From positions 682,001 to 746,000 of the forward strand of contig OY969422.1 in the NCBI GenBank assembly GCA_963699215.1: DNA of 64,000 bases. Reading direction: 5' to 3'. Positions 42,899-52,335 of the stretch are shown here, one piece after another; position 1 is the first letter of the stretch; each line of letters begins with the position of its first letter. Under the pieces are notes generated by a model that was given only the letters and a program-made list of their open reading frames with translations, did no database searches and was not told the DNA's origin. The position numbers and the translations under genes are program-made. The stretch is from VRUE01 sp963699215 (lineage in GTDB: Bacteria > Actinomycetota > Thermoleophilia > Solirubrobacterales > 70-9).

Positions 42899-44885
42899 AG
42901 TGCACGCCTTTCATCAGGTGCGCAAAGGCGACCGCCTCGGTGGTGGGCGCCTGATCCGGCGCCTCGTCCCCCTTGCCCTTCGCCGCCTGCGACTCGGGGA
43001 AGAGTTTGTAGGCGGTGTTGAGGATTTTGTCGCTGACCGTCGGCGCGACCGCGTAGAGCAGCTCGCCGAAGGTGCCGAGCCGGGTCGCCACCTTCTTCGG
43101 CTTGGAGATCATCGCGCCGGCGATCATCTCGGCCGCCTCCTCCGGGGTGATCGCGGGGAACATGTCGTACATCCGCGTCGGCGCGATCATCGGCGTCCGC
43201 ACCAGCGGCATGTAGATCGTCGTGATGTCGACCCCGTCGTCGACGACCTCGGAGGCGATCACCCGGCTGAAGGCGTCGAGCGCCGCCTTCGAGGCGACGT
43301 AGGCGGAGAAGCGCGGCGGATTGGTCTGGGTGCCGATCGAGCTGACGTTGATGATGTGGCCCGACTTGCGCGCCTGCATCGAGGGCAGCAGCGCCAGGAT
43401 CAGCCGCAGGGCACCGAAGTAGTTGATCTGCATCGTCCGCTCGTAGTCGTGGAAGCGGTCGTAGGCGAGCTTGACCGAGCGCCGGATCGAGCGCCCGGCG
43501 TTGTTGACGAGGATGTCGACCTGCCCGTGGTAGGCGAGCACCTCCTCGGCCATCCGCTCGACGTCCTCGACGTCGGACATGTCGCAGCGGTGGATGTGGG
43601 CGACCCCTCCAGCTGCCTCGATCTCCGCCTTGGTCTCTTCCAGCTTGTCGACCGAGCGGGCCACCAGGAGCACGGTCGCCCCCGCGTCGGCGGCCTTGAC
43701 CGCGGTCGCCTTGCCGATTCCGGACGAGGCGCCGGTGATCAGCACGACCTTGCCGCGCACGGCCGCCGAGAGCGAGCGGTCCTTGAACAGGTCGGGATCG
43801 AGGTTGCGCTCCCAGTAGTCCCAGACTCGGTCGGCGTAGCTCTCCAGGGGCGGCACCGCTATCCCCGAGCCCGCCAGCGCCGCCTCCGCCTCGGTCGAGT
43901 CGAAGTGGGTCGGGTAGTTGACGTAGTTGAGCACCCCGGCCGGGATGCCGACCTCGCCCAGCGCCCTCTTCGCCACCCGCTTGGCCGGCGGGAAGAGCCG
44001 CAGCCCGGTGCGGACCAGGCTCGTCGCCGGATCGGTGACGCCGGGATCCAGGCGCAGCGCCGCCTGCGGCGCGTCGGCGGCGCGGGCGAAGAGGTTGAGC
44101 ACCTCGCCGGCGGTCTTCGGCTTGGGGTCGGTGAGATGGAAGGCGCGACCGTCGAGCCCCGGCTTGTGGGCAATGTGGTCGATCGCCGCGGCGACGTAGT
44201 CGACCGGGACGATGTTGATCTCGCCGCCTTCGACGCCGACGGTCGGCAGCCAGGCCGGCAGCACCCGCCGGACCTGCTGCAGCAGCTTGAACATGTAGTA
44301 GGGCCCGTCGATCTTGTCGATCTCGCCCGAGCGCGAGTCGCCGACAACGATCCCCGGCCGGTAGACGCGCCAGGGGCGGCTGCACTGCTCGCGCACGACC
44401 CGCTCGGACTCGTGCTTGGTGCGGAAGTACGGGTGCGTGTCGAGTTTTTCGGCCTGCTCGAACATGTCCTCGGTCCAGGTGCCCTCGTAGAGGCCGGCGG
44501 CGGCGATCGAGCTGACCTGGTGGAAGCAGCCGGCCTCGATCGCGCCGGCGAGTTCGACCGCGTGCCGCGTCCCCTCGACGTTGGCCACCTCCTGCGCCTC
44601 GGCGCCGGCCGCCATGTCGTAGATCGCGGCCAGGTGGAAGAAGTGGTCGACGTCGCCGCGCAGTGTCAGCAGGTCCTCCTCGGAGACGCCGAGGCCGGGC
44701 TGGGAGAGGTCGCCGGCGATCGGCACGACGCGGGCGCCGTCGGCTCCCCAGGCGGTGCGCAGCTCCTCCAACCGCCCGCGCGAGCCCGCTCGCACGAGCG
44801 CGTAGACGGTGCCCTCGCGCTGCAGCAGGCGGGAGACGAGGTTGCGGCCGATGAAGCCCGTCGCCCCGGTGACGAAATAGTTCAT
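42894..44885 (-). CDS. Fused extended-SDR/classical-SDR protein, fatty acyl-CoA reductase (AcrA1)-like
   Basis: 663 residues from ATG 44883-44885. Domain 1 (about 1-370): NADP loop FVTGATGFIGRNLVSRLL, active-site Y-x3-K in HPYFRTKHESERVV and IVPVDYVAAAI, as in male-sterility/thioester-reductase domains. Domain 2 (about 375-640): VLITGASSGIGKATAVKAA, NNAG in ILVNNAGRSIRRS and Y-x3-K in SAYVASKAALDAF. The same two-SDR architecture is found in mycobacterial AcrA1 and in some bacterial acyl-CoA reductases that make fatty aldehydes or alcohols. First gene of the cluster with the alkyl-DHAP synthase. Only 26 bp separates it from the divergent 2-oxoglutarate dehydrogenase gene. Confidence 0.8.
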   Translation of the reverse strand: MNYFVTGATGFIGRNLVSRLLQREGTVYALVRAGSRGRLEELRTAWGADGARVVPIAGDLSQPGLGVSEEDLLTLRGDVDHFFHLAAIYDMAAGAEAQEVANVEGTRHAVELAGAIEAGCFHQVSSIAAAGLYEGTWTEDMFEQAEKLDTHPYFRTKHESERVVREQCSRPWRVYRPGIVVGDSRSGEIDKIDGPYYMFKLLQQVRRVLPAWLPTVGVEGGEINIVPVDYVAAAIDHIAHKPGLDGRAFHLTDPKPKTAGEVLNLFARAADAPQAALRLDPGVTDPATSLVRTGLRLFPPAKRVAKRALGEVGIPAGVLNYVNYPTHFDSTEAEAALAGSGIAVPPLESYADRVWDYWERNLDPDLFKDRSLSAAVRGKVVLITGASSGIGKATAVKAADAGATVLLVARSVDKLEETKAEIEAAGGVAHIHRCDMSDVEDVERMAEEVLAYHGQVDILVNNAGRSIRRSVKLAYDRFHDYERTMQINYFGALRLILALLPSMQARKSGHIINVSSIGTQTNPPRFSAYVASKAALDAFSRVIASEVVDDGVDITTIYMPLVRTPMIAPTRMYDMFPAITPEEAAEMIAGAMISKPKKVATRLGTFGELLYAVAPTVSDKILNTAYKLFPESQAAKGKGDEAPDQAPTTEAVAFAHLMKGVHW

Positions 44886-44911
44886 CGCTCTTTCATACAC
44901 TCAATCGACAG

Positions 44912-47900
44912 ATGGCGCAAACGGCGACCCTGCAGATCCAGATGCCCGAGATGGGGGAGTCCGTTACCGAGGGCATCGTCCTCGAGTGGCATGTCGCCGA
45001 GGGAGATTTCGTCAACGAGGGCGACACGGTGGTCGAGGTCTCGACCGACAAGGTCGACGCCGAGGTGCCGGCGCCGGCCGACGGGGTCATCACGAAGCTG
45101 ATCGCGCAGGTCGACGACGAGGTGCCTGTCGGCGCTCCGCTGGCGGAGATGGAGCCCGGTGAGGGAGAGGGCGGGACGGCCGAGGGTTCGGGCGCCTCAG
45201 CCGCGGGTCCTGTCGGCGCAGGGGACCGAGACGCCTCAGCCGCGGGTCCTGTCGCGGAGGAGGGGGGGGCACTGCGGGCGGGCCACGGTCCGTCCTCGAC
45301 CCCCCCTCCTCCCCGCCACCCACGGGTGGGACGTCTGAGGGAGCTCCCACCGGGAACGGGGCTGGCAACGGAGTTCGGGCGACTCCCGTCGCTCGGAGGG
45401 TCGCTGAAGAGACCGGCGTCGACCTTGGCTCGGTGAGCGGGAACGGGCCGGGGGGCAAGGTCACCAAGGACGATGTGCTGGCGGCTGCCGACGGGGGCAA
45501 TGGCGCACTCGCGGCGCCCAGGGCCGGCGAGGCGAAGCCTTTGCGGGGGCCGGCGGCGATGCTGGCTCAGGCGATGGGCGAGAGCCGGGAGGTTCCCACC
45601 GCCACTTCGTTCCGCGAGGTTGCCGTCGACACGCTCGACGCGAAGCGCAGGGCGCTCAACGGACTGCTCAAGGAGCGCGGGGTGAAGGTCTCCTTCACCC
45701 ACCTGATCGCCTGGGCGATCGTCCAGGCGGCGAAGCAGTGGCCGGTGATGACGCGCAGCTTCGAGGAGCGCGACGGCAAGCCGTTCGCGATCGAGAACGG
45801 GCCGGTCAACCTCGGCATCGCGGTCGACATCGAGCGCAAGGACGGCTCGCGCAGCCTGATGGTGCCGGCGATCAAGGGCGCCGACGGGCTCGACTTCGCC
45901 GCCTTCCACTCCTACTACGAGGACCTGATCACGAAGACGCGCGAGAGCAAGCTCACCGCCGACGACTTCCAGGGGACCAACATCTCGCTGACCAACCCGG
46001 GTGGGATCGGCACCGTCGCTTCGGTCCCGCGCCTGATGAAGGGGCAGAGCGCGATCGTCGCCGCCGGGGCGATCGCCTACCCGCCCGAGTGGGCGCACGC
46101 CTCGCCCGAGCGGCTGCGCCAGCTCGGCGTCTCGAAGACGATGACGCTGACCTCGACCTACGACCACCGGGTGATCCAGGGTGCGGAGTCGGGCGCCTTC
46201 CTGCGCCGGATCGAGCAGTTGCTCGAGGGCGAGGACGGCTTCTACGAGACGGTCGCCGCCGATCTCGCCGTCGACCCCGGCCCGCTCGCCGCCGCCCACC
46301 CCGCCTCCGCCTCGGCGCCGCCGCTCGGCGCCGCCGCCCCGCCGCCCACCCCGGGCGCGCCCGACGAGGAGCTGCTGAGGGCGGTCCAGGCCGCGACCTC
46401 GCTGCTCAAGGGCTACCGCACCCACGGCCACCTCGCGGCCCGGCTCGACCCGCTCGGGCGGGAGCCCAAGAGCGACCCGGCGATCCAGCCCGAGAACCTC
46501 AACCTGACTCCGGAGCTGATGGCCCGCGTCCCGGCCTCGATCCTGCGGATCGGCGTTCCGGGCGAGACGCTGCTCGACGTGCTGCCGCGGATGCGCGAGG
46601 CCTACTGCGGCACGATCGCCTACCAGTTCGAGCACCTCTCCTCGCACCAGCAACGGACCTGGCTGCGCGAGATGGTCGAGACCGGCGCCCACCGCCAGCC
46701 CCTCACCGACGAGGAGAAACGCCGCCTGCTCCACCGCCTGATCGACGTCTTCGAGTTCGAGCGCTTCATCGAGAAGGCGTACCTGGGACAGAAGATCTTC
46801 TCGATCGAGGGTCTCGACACGATCGTGCCGATGCTCGACGAGCTGGTCACCCTCGCCGGGCGGGCGGGCGCCGAGGAGGTCGTCTTCGGCATGGCGCACC
46901 GCGGCCGCCTCAGCGTCCTCGCCCACAACCTCGGGCGATCGGTCGAGTCGATTCTGGCCGAGTTCGAGGGCTCGAAGCAGATCGAGCAGGTGAAGGCGGT
47001 CGCGGCCATACCCCATGGCGGCACCGGCGACGTCAAGTACCACTACGGCCACCAGGGGATCTACGAGACCAGCGAGGGCGAGAAGATCGCCGTCCGCCTC
47101 TACCCCAACCCGAGCCACCTCGAGTTCGTCGACCCGGTGGTCGAGGGGGCGACTCGCTTCCTCCAGTCGAGAATCGACGGGGCGAAGCTCGAGCACGAGC
47201 CGAAGTGCGCGGTGCCGGTGCTGCTGCACGGCGACGCGGCCTTCCCCGGCCAGGGGGTGGTCGCCGAGACGCTCAACCTGCAGGCGCTGCGCGGCTACAC
47301 CACGGGCGGCACGATCCACGTCATCCAGGACAACCAGGTGGGCTTCACCACCGACCCCGAGGACGCGCGCTCGACCCCGTATGCGGCCGACATGGCGAAG
47401 GGGTTCAACATCCCGATCGTCCACGTCAACGCCGACGACGTCGAGGCCTGCTCCTCGGCGATCCGCCTGGCGATGGCCTTCCGCGAGCGCTGGGGCCGCG
47501 ACATCGTCATCGACGTGATCGGCTACCGCCGCTACGGCCACAACGAGACCGACGAGCCCGCCTACACCCAACCCGCGATCGCGGCCAAGATCAAGGCCCA
47601 CCCGCCGGTCTCCGAGATCTACGCCGAGAAGCTGATCGGGGAGGGGACGATCGCCAGCGAGGACGTCGAGCGGGCGCGTACCGAGCGCCACGACGAGATG
47701 TCGGCGGCGCTCAAGGACCTGCGCAAGAAGATGGAGCTGGGCGAGTACGAAGACCCCACCGTGACCACCTCGAGCACGGGCGAACTCGACCGCAGCGCCA
47801 GCCCGCCGGTCGAGACCGCCGTCGCGGCGGAGAAGCTGAGCGAGCTCAACGAAGCCCTGCAGGAGGTGCCGGAGAGCTTCACGATCCACCGCAAGCTGCG

Positions 47901-48981
47901 CAAGCCGCTCGGCAACCGGGGCGATGCCCTGGCCGAGGGCGGGATCGAGTTCGGCCACGCCGAGGCGCTCGCCTTCGCCTCTCTGCTCACCGAGGGTGTC
48001 CACATCCGCCTCACCGGGCAGGACACCGAGCGCGGCACCTTCTCCCACCGTCACCTGGTCCTGCACGACGAGAAGACCGGCCTGCCCTACTGCCCGATGC
48101 AGAACCTCGCCGGCTCGACCGCCCCTTTCGAGCTCTACAACAGCCCACTCTCCGAGATCGCCTGCCTCGGCTTCGAGTACGGCTACTCGGCGGCGACGCC
48201 AAACGCGCTTGTCCTCTGGGAGGCGCAGTTCGGCGACTTCGCCAACGCCGGCCAGGTGATCGTCGACAGCTTCATCGTCTCCGGCGAGGCCAAGTGGGGA
48301 CAGACCAGCCGCCTCACCCTGCTGCTGCCGCACGGCTACGAGGGCTCCGGCCCGGAGCACTCCAGTGCCCGCATCGAGCGCTTCCTGGCGCTGGCGGCGG
48401 AGGGCAACATCCGCATCGCCAACCCGAGCACCGCCGCCCAGTACTTCCACCTGCTGCGCCGCCAGGCGCTGATCCGCAAGCCGCGGCCGATGATCGTCTT
48501 CACCCCGAAGGGATTGCTACGGCTCGGCCGCGCCTCGGCGACGGTCGACGAACTGACCAATGGCCAGTTCCACTTCATCCTCGACGACCCGGCCGCCGCC
48601 GAGCGACGCGAGAAGGTCGAGCGGCTGGTGCTCTGCACCGGCAAGGTCTTCTGGGACATCGACGCCAGCGAACGGCGTCAGGCGGCCGAGAACGTGGCGA
48701 TCGCCCGGGTCGAGCTGCTCTACCCCTTCGCCAAGGAACAGCTGAGCGAGCTGATCGCCTCCTACCCGAACCTGAAGGAGATCGTCTGGGCGCAGGAGGA
48801 GCCGCGCAACATGGGCTGCTGGAAGGTGATGTCGCGCCGCCTCCCCGACCTGATGCCGGAGGGCGTCGAGCTCGGCTACGTCGGCCGCCCGACCCGGGCC
48901 AGCCCGGGCGAGGGGTACTCGGTCGCGCACGCGCGGGAGCAGGAGCGAATCGTGCTCACCGCTCTGACCCCCGGTGCCTGA
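44912..48981 (+). CDS. kgd: 2-oxoglutarate dehydrogenase E2-E1 fusion with its own lipoyl domain (one frameshift)
   Basis: About 1356 residues once joined. Lipoyl domain (about 6-82): MPEMGESVTEGIVLEW and the lipoylated Lys in EVSTDKVDAEVPAP. A Gly/Ala/Pro linker follows; a G8 run at 45262-45269 causes the only frame break. Then a peripheral-subunit-binding domain TPVARRVAEETGVDL...GGKVTKDDVL, E2 acyltransferase with TYDHRVIQGAESG, and E1: MAHRGRLSVLAHNLG, thiamine site HGDAAFPGQGVVAETLN, and GHNETDEPAYTQP. It makes succinyl-CoA in the TCA cycle. Mycobacterial Kgd lacks lipoyl and binding domains; here both are fused on. Confidence 0.88.
45193..45312 (+). repeat. Direct and inverted repeats in the OdhA/Kgd linker
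   Basis: A 23-bp unit is duplicated exactly (45193-45215 and 45232-45254), spaced 39 bp, i.e. 13 codons. It is followed by perfect 13-bp arms GGAGGAGGGGGGG (45256-45268) and CCCCCCCTCCTCC (45300-45312). All lie in the coding linker between lipoyl and subunit-binding domains. Confidence 0.85.
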
Positions 48982-49301
48982 TGCGCAAGCCGGTTCCCGG
49001 GCCCCTGTTCGTGTGGGTGAAGCGACTGTCCTGGGTCGAGCTGGTCGTATTCGCCGGGTTGCTGGTCTTCTGGCTCGCCCCCGGCTTCGATACGGAGACG
49101 ATGGTCTTCGGCTGGGCCCATGGCCTCGGATTCATCGCCCTCTGCGTGTTGATCTGGATCGCCTGTGTAAAGCGCGAGGCCCCCTACACGTTGCTCGCCG
49201 CCACCCTCACCCCGGTCGGCCCGGTTGGCAGTGTGATCGGGATCGAGCTGATCGAGCGACGTGGGTGGGGCATCCGGGATTCCCCGCAAAAAGTCGCGTA
49301 A
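48981..49301 (+). CDS. DUF3817-like small membrane protein
   Basis: 106 residues from ATG 48981, which immediately follows the fusion gene's stop (TGATG). Three hydrophobic helices: VELVVFAGLLVFWLAPG, HGLGFIALCVLIWIACV and TLTPVGPVGSVIGIELIE. The pattern of a conserved HG between helices and PVGP before the last one fits DUF3817. Function unknown; translational coupling to 2-oxoglutarate dehydrogenase may be incidental. Confidence 0.72.
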   Translation: MRKPVPGPLFVWVKRLSWVELVVFAGLLVFWLAPGFDTETMVFGWAHGLGFIALCVLIWIACVKREAPYTLLAATLTPVGPVGSVIGIELIERRGWGIRDSPQKVA

Positions 49302-49501
49302 TCGCCGTAGATACGCTCAAGATGCCTTGACCCCAGCCCTCTCAGGCGCTATAGGTAGACAGTGACTGTTCGTCTTGAGCAGTCCCGCTCGAGCGAGCAG
49401 GCGCGTCGGCATCCCTCCCTGGCTACCGACGCATATAGGTGCAGTGAGGGTCGCGCGGACCCCCTGCCTCCCGCGGCCCTCCTGCGCCGCCCTGTCCGAA
49501 C
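49302..49501. other. Convergent intergenic region, no gene seen
   Basis: 200 bp between the convergent DUF3817-like and aconitase genes. Several hairpins (for example GACTG/CAGTC near 49363-49383 and GCGTCGG/CCGACGC near 49401-49431) could end both transcripts. I checked for a tRNA and found no complete cloverleaf. Confidence 0.5.
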
Positions 49502-52294
49502 TCAGTCCCTCAGGCCCCTCAGCACCGTCTGCAGGATTCCACCGTTCTTGAAGTACACAACCTCGTTGGGGGTATCGAGACGTACGGTCGCATCGAACTC
49601 GACCTCGCCCGCTGTGACGGTGACGGTTTTCGCATCGCCGCCTTCGAGGTCGCCTATGTCCACGACCTCTTCGCCGCCGAGGCCGAGCGAGTCGATCGAC
49701 TCGCTCGCCGGGAACTGCAGCGGGAGCACGCCCATGCCGATCAGGTTGGAGCGGTGGATCCGCTCGAAGGACTCGGCGATCACGGCGCGGACGCCGAGCA
49801 GCTTGGTGCCCTTGGCGGCCCAGTCGCGCGAGGAGCCCGAGCCGTACTCCTTGCCGGCGAGGACCACCAGCGGCACCCCTTCCTCCGCGTAGGCCGTCGC
49901 CGCCTCGAAGATCGTCGTCTCCTCACCGTCGGGAAAGTGGCGAGTGAAGCCACCCGCACGCTCGACCAGCAGGTTGCGCAGCCGGATGTTGGCGAAGGTG
50001 CCGCGGATCATCACCTCGTGGTTGCCGCGGCGCGAGCCGTAGGAGTTGAAGTCGCGTGGGTCCACCCCATGTTCGACCAGCCACTCCCCTGCCGGGCTCG
50101 CCTTCTTGATCGCTCCGGCGGGCGAGATGTGATCGGTGGTGATCGAGTCGCCGAGCAGAGCAAGCACGCGGGCGTCGCGGATCGGCTCGACCGGCGGCGG
50201 CTCGGGCGGCATCCCCTCGAAGAAGGAGGGCTTGCGGACGTAGGTCGAGTCGGGCCAGGTGTAGCGGTCCCCCTCCGGCACCTCGACCGCTTTCCAGGTG
50301 TCGTCTCCCTCCAGCACGCCGCCGTAGTTGCGGGTGAACATCTCGGAGGCGATCGAGCGGCCGATCAGCTCCTTCACCTCGGCCGGGTCGGGCCAGATGT
50401 CGCGCAGGTAGACCGGCTCGCCGTCGCTGCCCTCGCCCAGCGGCTCGCTGTTCAGGTCGAGGTCCATGCGGCCGGCAAGCGCGTAGGCGACGACCAGCGG
50501 CGGGCTGGCCAGGTAGTTCGCCTTCACGTCCTGGTTGATGCGGCCCTCGAAGTTGCGGTTTCCCGAGAGCACCGAGCAGACGGCTAGATCCTTCTCCTCG
50601 ACCGCGGCCGAGATCTCCGCTGGCAGCGGTCCCGAGTTGCCGATGCAGGTGGTGCAACCGTAGCCGACGAGGTTGAACTGGAGCGCGTTGAGGTACTCGG
50701 TCAGGCCGGCCTTGTCGAGGTAGTCGGTGACCACGGTCGAACCCGGGGCCAGCGAGGTCTTCACCCACGGTTGACGCCGCAGCCCCCGCTGCACCGCGTT
50801 GCGGGCGAGCAGCCCGGCGGCGATCATCACCGAGGGGTTGGAGGTGTTGGTGCAGCTGGTGATCGCGGCGATCACGACCCGGCCGTGGTCGAGCTCGACC
50901 GTCGTGCCGTCCTCCAGCATCACCTCGATCTCGTCGCCGCTGCCGCGCTCCAGCGTCGCCACCGGGCTGCCGCTCAGCGCCGGTCGCGGCTTGCCGCGCT
51001 CGTCGTCGTGGTCCTCGGCCGGCGGGTCCGAGGCCGGAAAGGACTCTTCGCTCGCCTCGTCGACGCCGTTGCCCATCCGCTCGGCCGCCTCCGGGTCGAA
51101 CTCGTGCATCGCCCCGAGGAAGGCCTCCTTCGCCTGCGCCAGCGGCACCCGGTCCTGGGGGCGTTTGGGCCCGGCGATACTCGGCTCTACCTGGCTCAGG
51201 TCCAACTCCAGCGTCGCCGAGAAGACCGGGTCCTGACTGGACTCGTCCTGGAACATGCCCTGCTCGCGGGCGTAGGCGTCGACCAGCTCGATCGTCTCGG
51301 TCGGGCGCCCAGTCAGCTCCAGGTAGCGCAGCGTCTCGGCGTCGATCGGGAAGATCGCGCAGGTCGACCCGAACTCCGGCGACATGTTGCCGATCGTCGC
51401 CCGGTCGGCCAGGCCCAGCGTCGCCAGGCCGGGGCCGAAGAACTCGACGAACTTGGAGACGACGCCGTGCTCGCGCAGCATCTCGGTCACGGTCAGGACC
51501 AGGTCGGTCGCGGTCGCCCCCTGGGGCAGCTCGCCGTCGAGCTTGAAGCCGACCACCTGGGGCAGGAGCATCGAGACCGGCTGGCCGAGCATCGCCGCCT
51601 CGGCCTCGATCCCACCGACCCCCCAGCCGAGCACGCCGAGGCCGTTGACCATCGTCGTGTGCGAGTCGGTGCCGACCAGCGTGTCGGGGTAGGCCTGCAG
51701 CGTGCCGCTGCGCTCGCTGCTGTAGACGACCTGGGAGATGTGCTCGAGGTTGACCTGGTGGCAGATCCCGGTCGCCGGCGGGACGACGCTGAAGTTGTCG
51801 AAGGCCTCGCGCCCCCACTTGAGGAAGGAGTAGCGCTCGCGATTGCGCTCGAACTCGCGCTCGGCGTTGATCGCGAAGGCGCGCTCGTTGCCGAAGGCGT
51901 CGACCTGGACCGAGTGGTCGATCACCAGGTCGACGTCGACCAGCGGGTTGATCTTCTCCGGGTCGCCGCCGATCTCGGCCATCGCGTCGCGCATCGCCGC
52001 CAGGTCGACCACCGCCGGCACGCCGGTGAAGTCCTGCATCAGCACCCGCGCCGGCTGGTAGGGGATCTCGGCGCTGGGCTCCGCCGCCGCGTCCCAGGCA
52101 GCGATCGCCTCGACGTCGGCGGCGCTCGCCGATACTCCGTCCTCCAACCGCAGCACGTTCTCCAGCAGGATCTTGAGCGAGTAGGGCAGGCGGGCAACGT
52201 CGAAGCGCTGCTGCAGCGCGTCGAGGCGGAAGATCTCGTAAGAGCGACCGCTCACCTCGAGGGTCGAGCGCGCGCCGAAGGAGTCGCTGCTCAT
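49502..52294 (-). CDS. acnA: Aconitate hydratase A
   Basis: 930 residues, intact, the normal length for the AcnA/IRP1 type. [4Fe-4S] ligands lie in ITSCTNTSNPSVM and GCTTCIGNSGPLP; substrate loops include GTDSHTTMVNGLGVLGWGVGG and the C-terminal swivel domain has GDSITTDHISPAG, NSYGSRRGNHEVMIRGTF and GKEYGSGSSRDWAAKGT. An acidic insert EESFPASDPPAEDHDDERG near 400 is a common actinobacterial feature. It converts citrate to isocitrate. The ATG at 52292-52294 has no neighbour in frame. Confidence 0.96.
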   Translation of the reverse strand: MSSDSFGARSTLEVSGRSYEIFRLDALQQRFDVARLPYSLKILLENVLRLEDGVSASAADVEAIAAWDAAAEPSAEIPYQPARVLMQDFTGVPAVVDLAAMRDAMAEIGGDPEKINPLVDVDLVIDHSVQVDAFGNERAFAINAEREFERNRERYSFLKWGREAFDNFSVVPPATGICHQVNLEHISQVVYSSERSGTLQAYPDTLVGTDSHTTMVNGLGVLGWGVGGIEAEAAMLGQPVSMLLPQVVGFKLDGELPQGATATDLVLTVTEMLREHGVVSKFVEFFGPGLATLGLADRATIGNMSPEFGSTCAIFPIDAETLRYLELTGRPTETIELVDAYAREQGMFQDESSQDPVFSATLELDLSQVEPSIAGPKRPQDRVPLAQAKEAFLGAMHEFDPEAAERMGNGVDEASEESFPASDPPAEDHDDERGKPRPALSGSPVATLERGSGDEIEVMLEDGTTVELDHGRVVIAAITSCTNTSNPSVMIAAGLLARNAVQRGLRRQPWVKTSLAPGSTVVTDYLDKAGLTEYLNALQFNLVGYGCTTCIGNSGPLPAEISAAVEEKDLAVCSVLSGNRNFEGRINQDVKANYLASPPLVVAYALAGRMDLDLNSEPLGEGSDGEPVYLRDIWPDPAEVKELIGRSIASEMFTRNYGGVLEGDDTWKAVEVPEGDRYTWPDSTYVRKPSFFEGMPPEPPPVEPIRDARVLALLGDSITTDHISPAGAIKKASPAGEWLVEHGVDPRDFNSYGSRRGNHEVMIRGTFANIRLRNLLVERAGGFTRHFPDGEETTIFEAATAYAEEGVPLVVLAGKEYGSGSSRDWAAKGTKLLGVRAVIAESFERIHRSNLIGMGVLPLQFPASESIDSLGLGGEEVVDIGDLEGGDAKTVTVTAGEVEFDATVRLDTPNEVVYFKNGGILQTVLRGLRD

Positions 52295-52335
52295 ACGTCC
52301 ATCCTACGAAGCGCCGCCTAGCGGCGGCGCCAGGG

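Noticed and set aside
44893..48450. Very long open frame (over 1100 codons) antisense to the 2-oxoglutarate dehydrogenase gene
   Set aside because: It mirrors the codon structure of a GC-rich conserved gene, has no ribosome site and shows Arg/Val/Asp-rich low-complexity content with no domain.
49302..49501. Possible tRNA in the convergent gap
   Set aside because: Individual stems exist but no acceptor/anticodon/T-arm set or T-loop consensus forms a cloverleaf.
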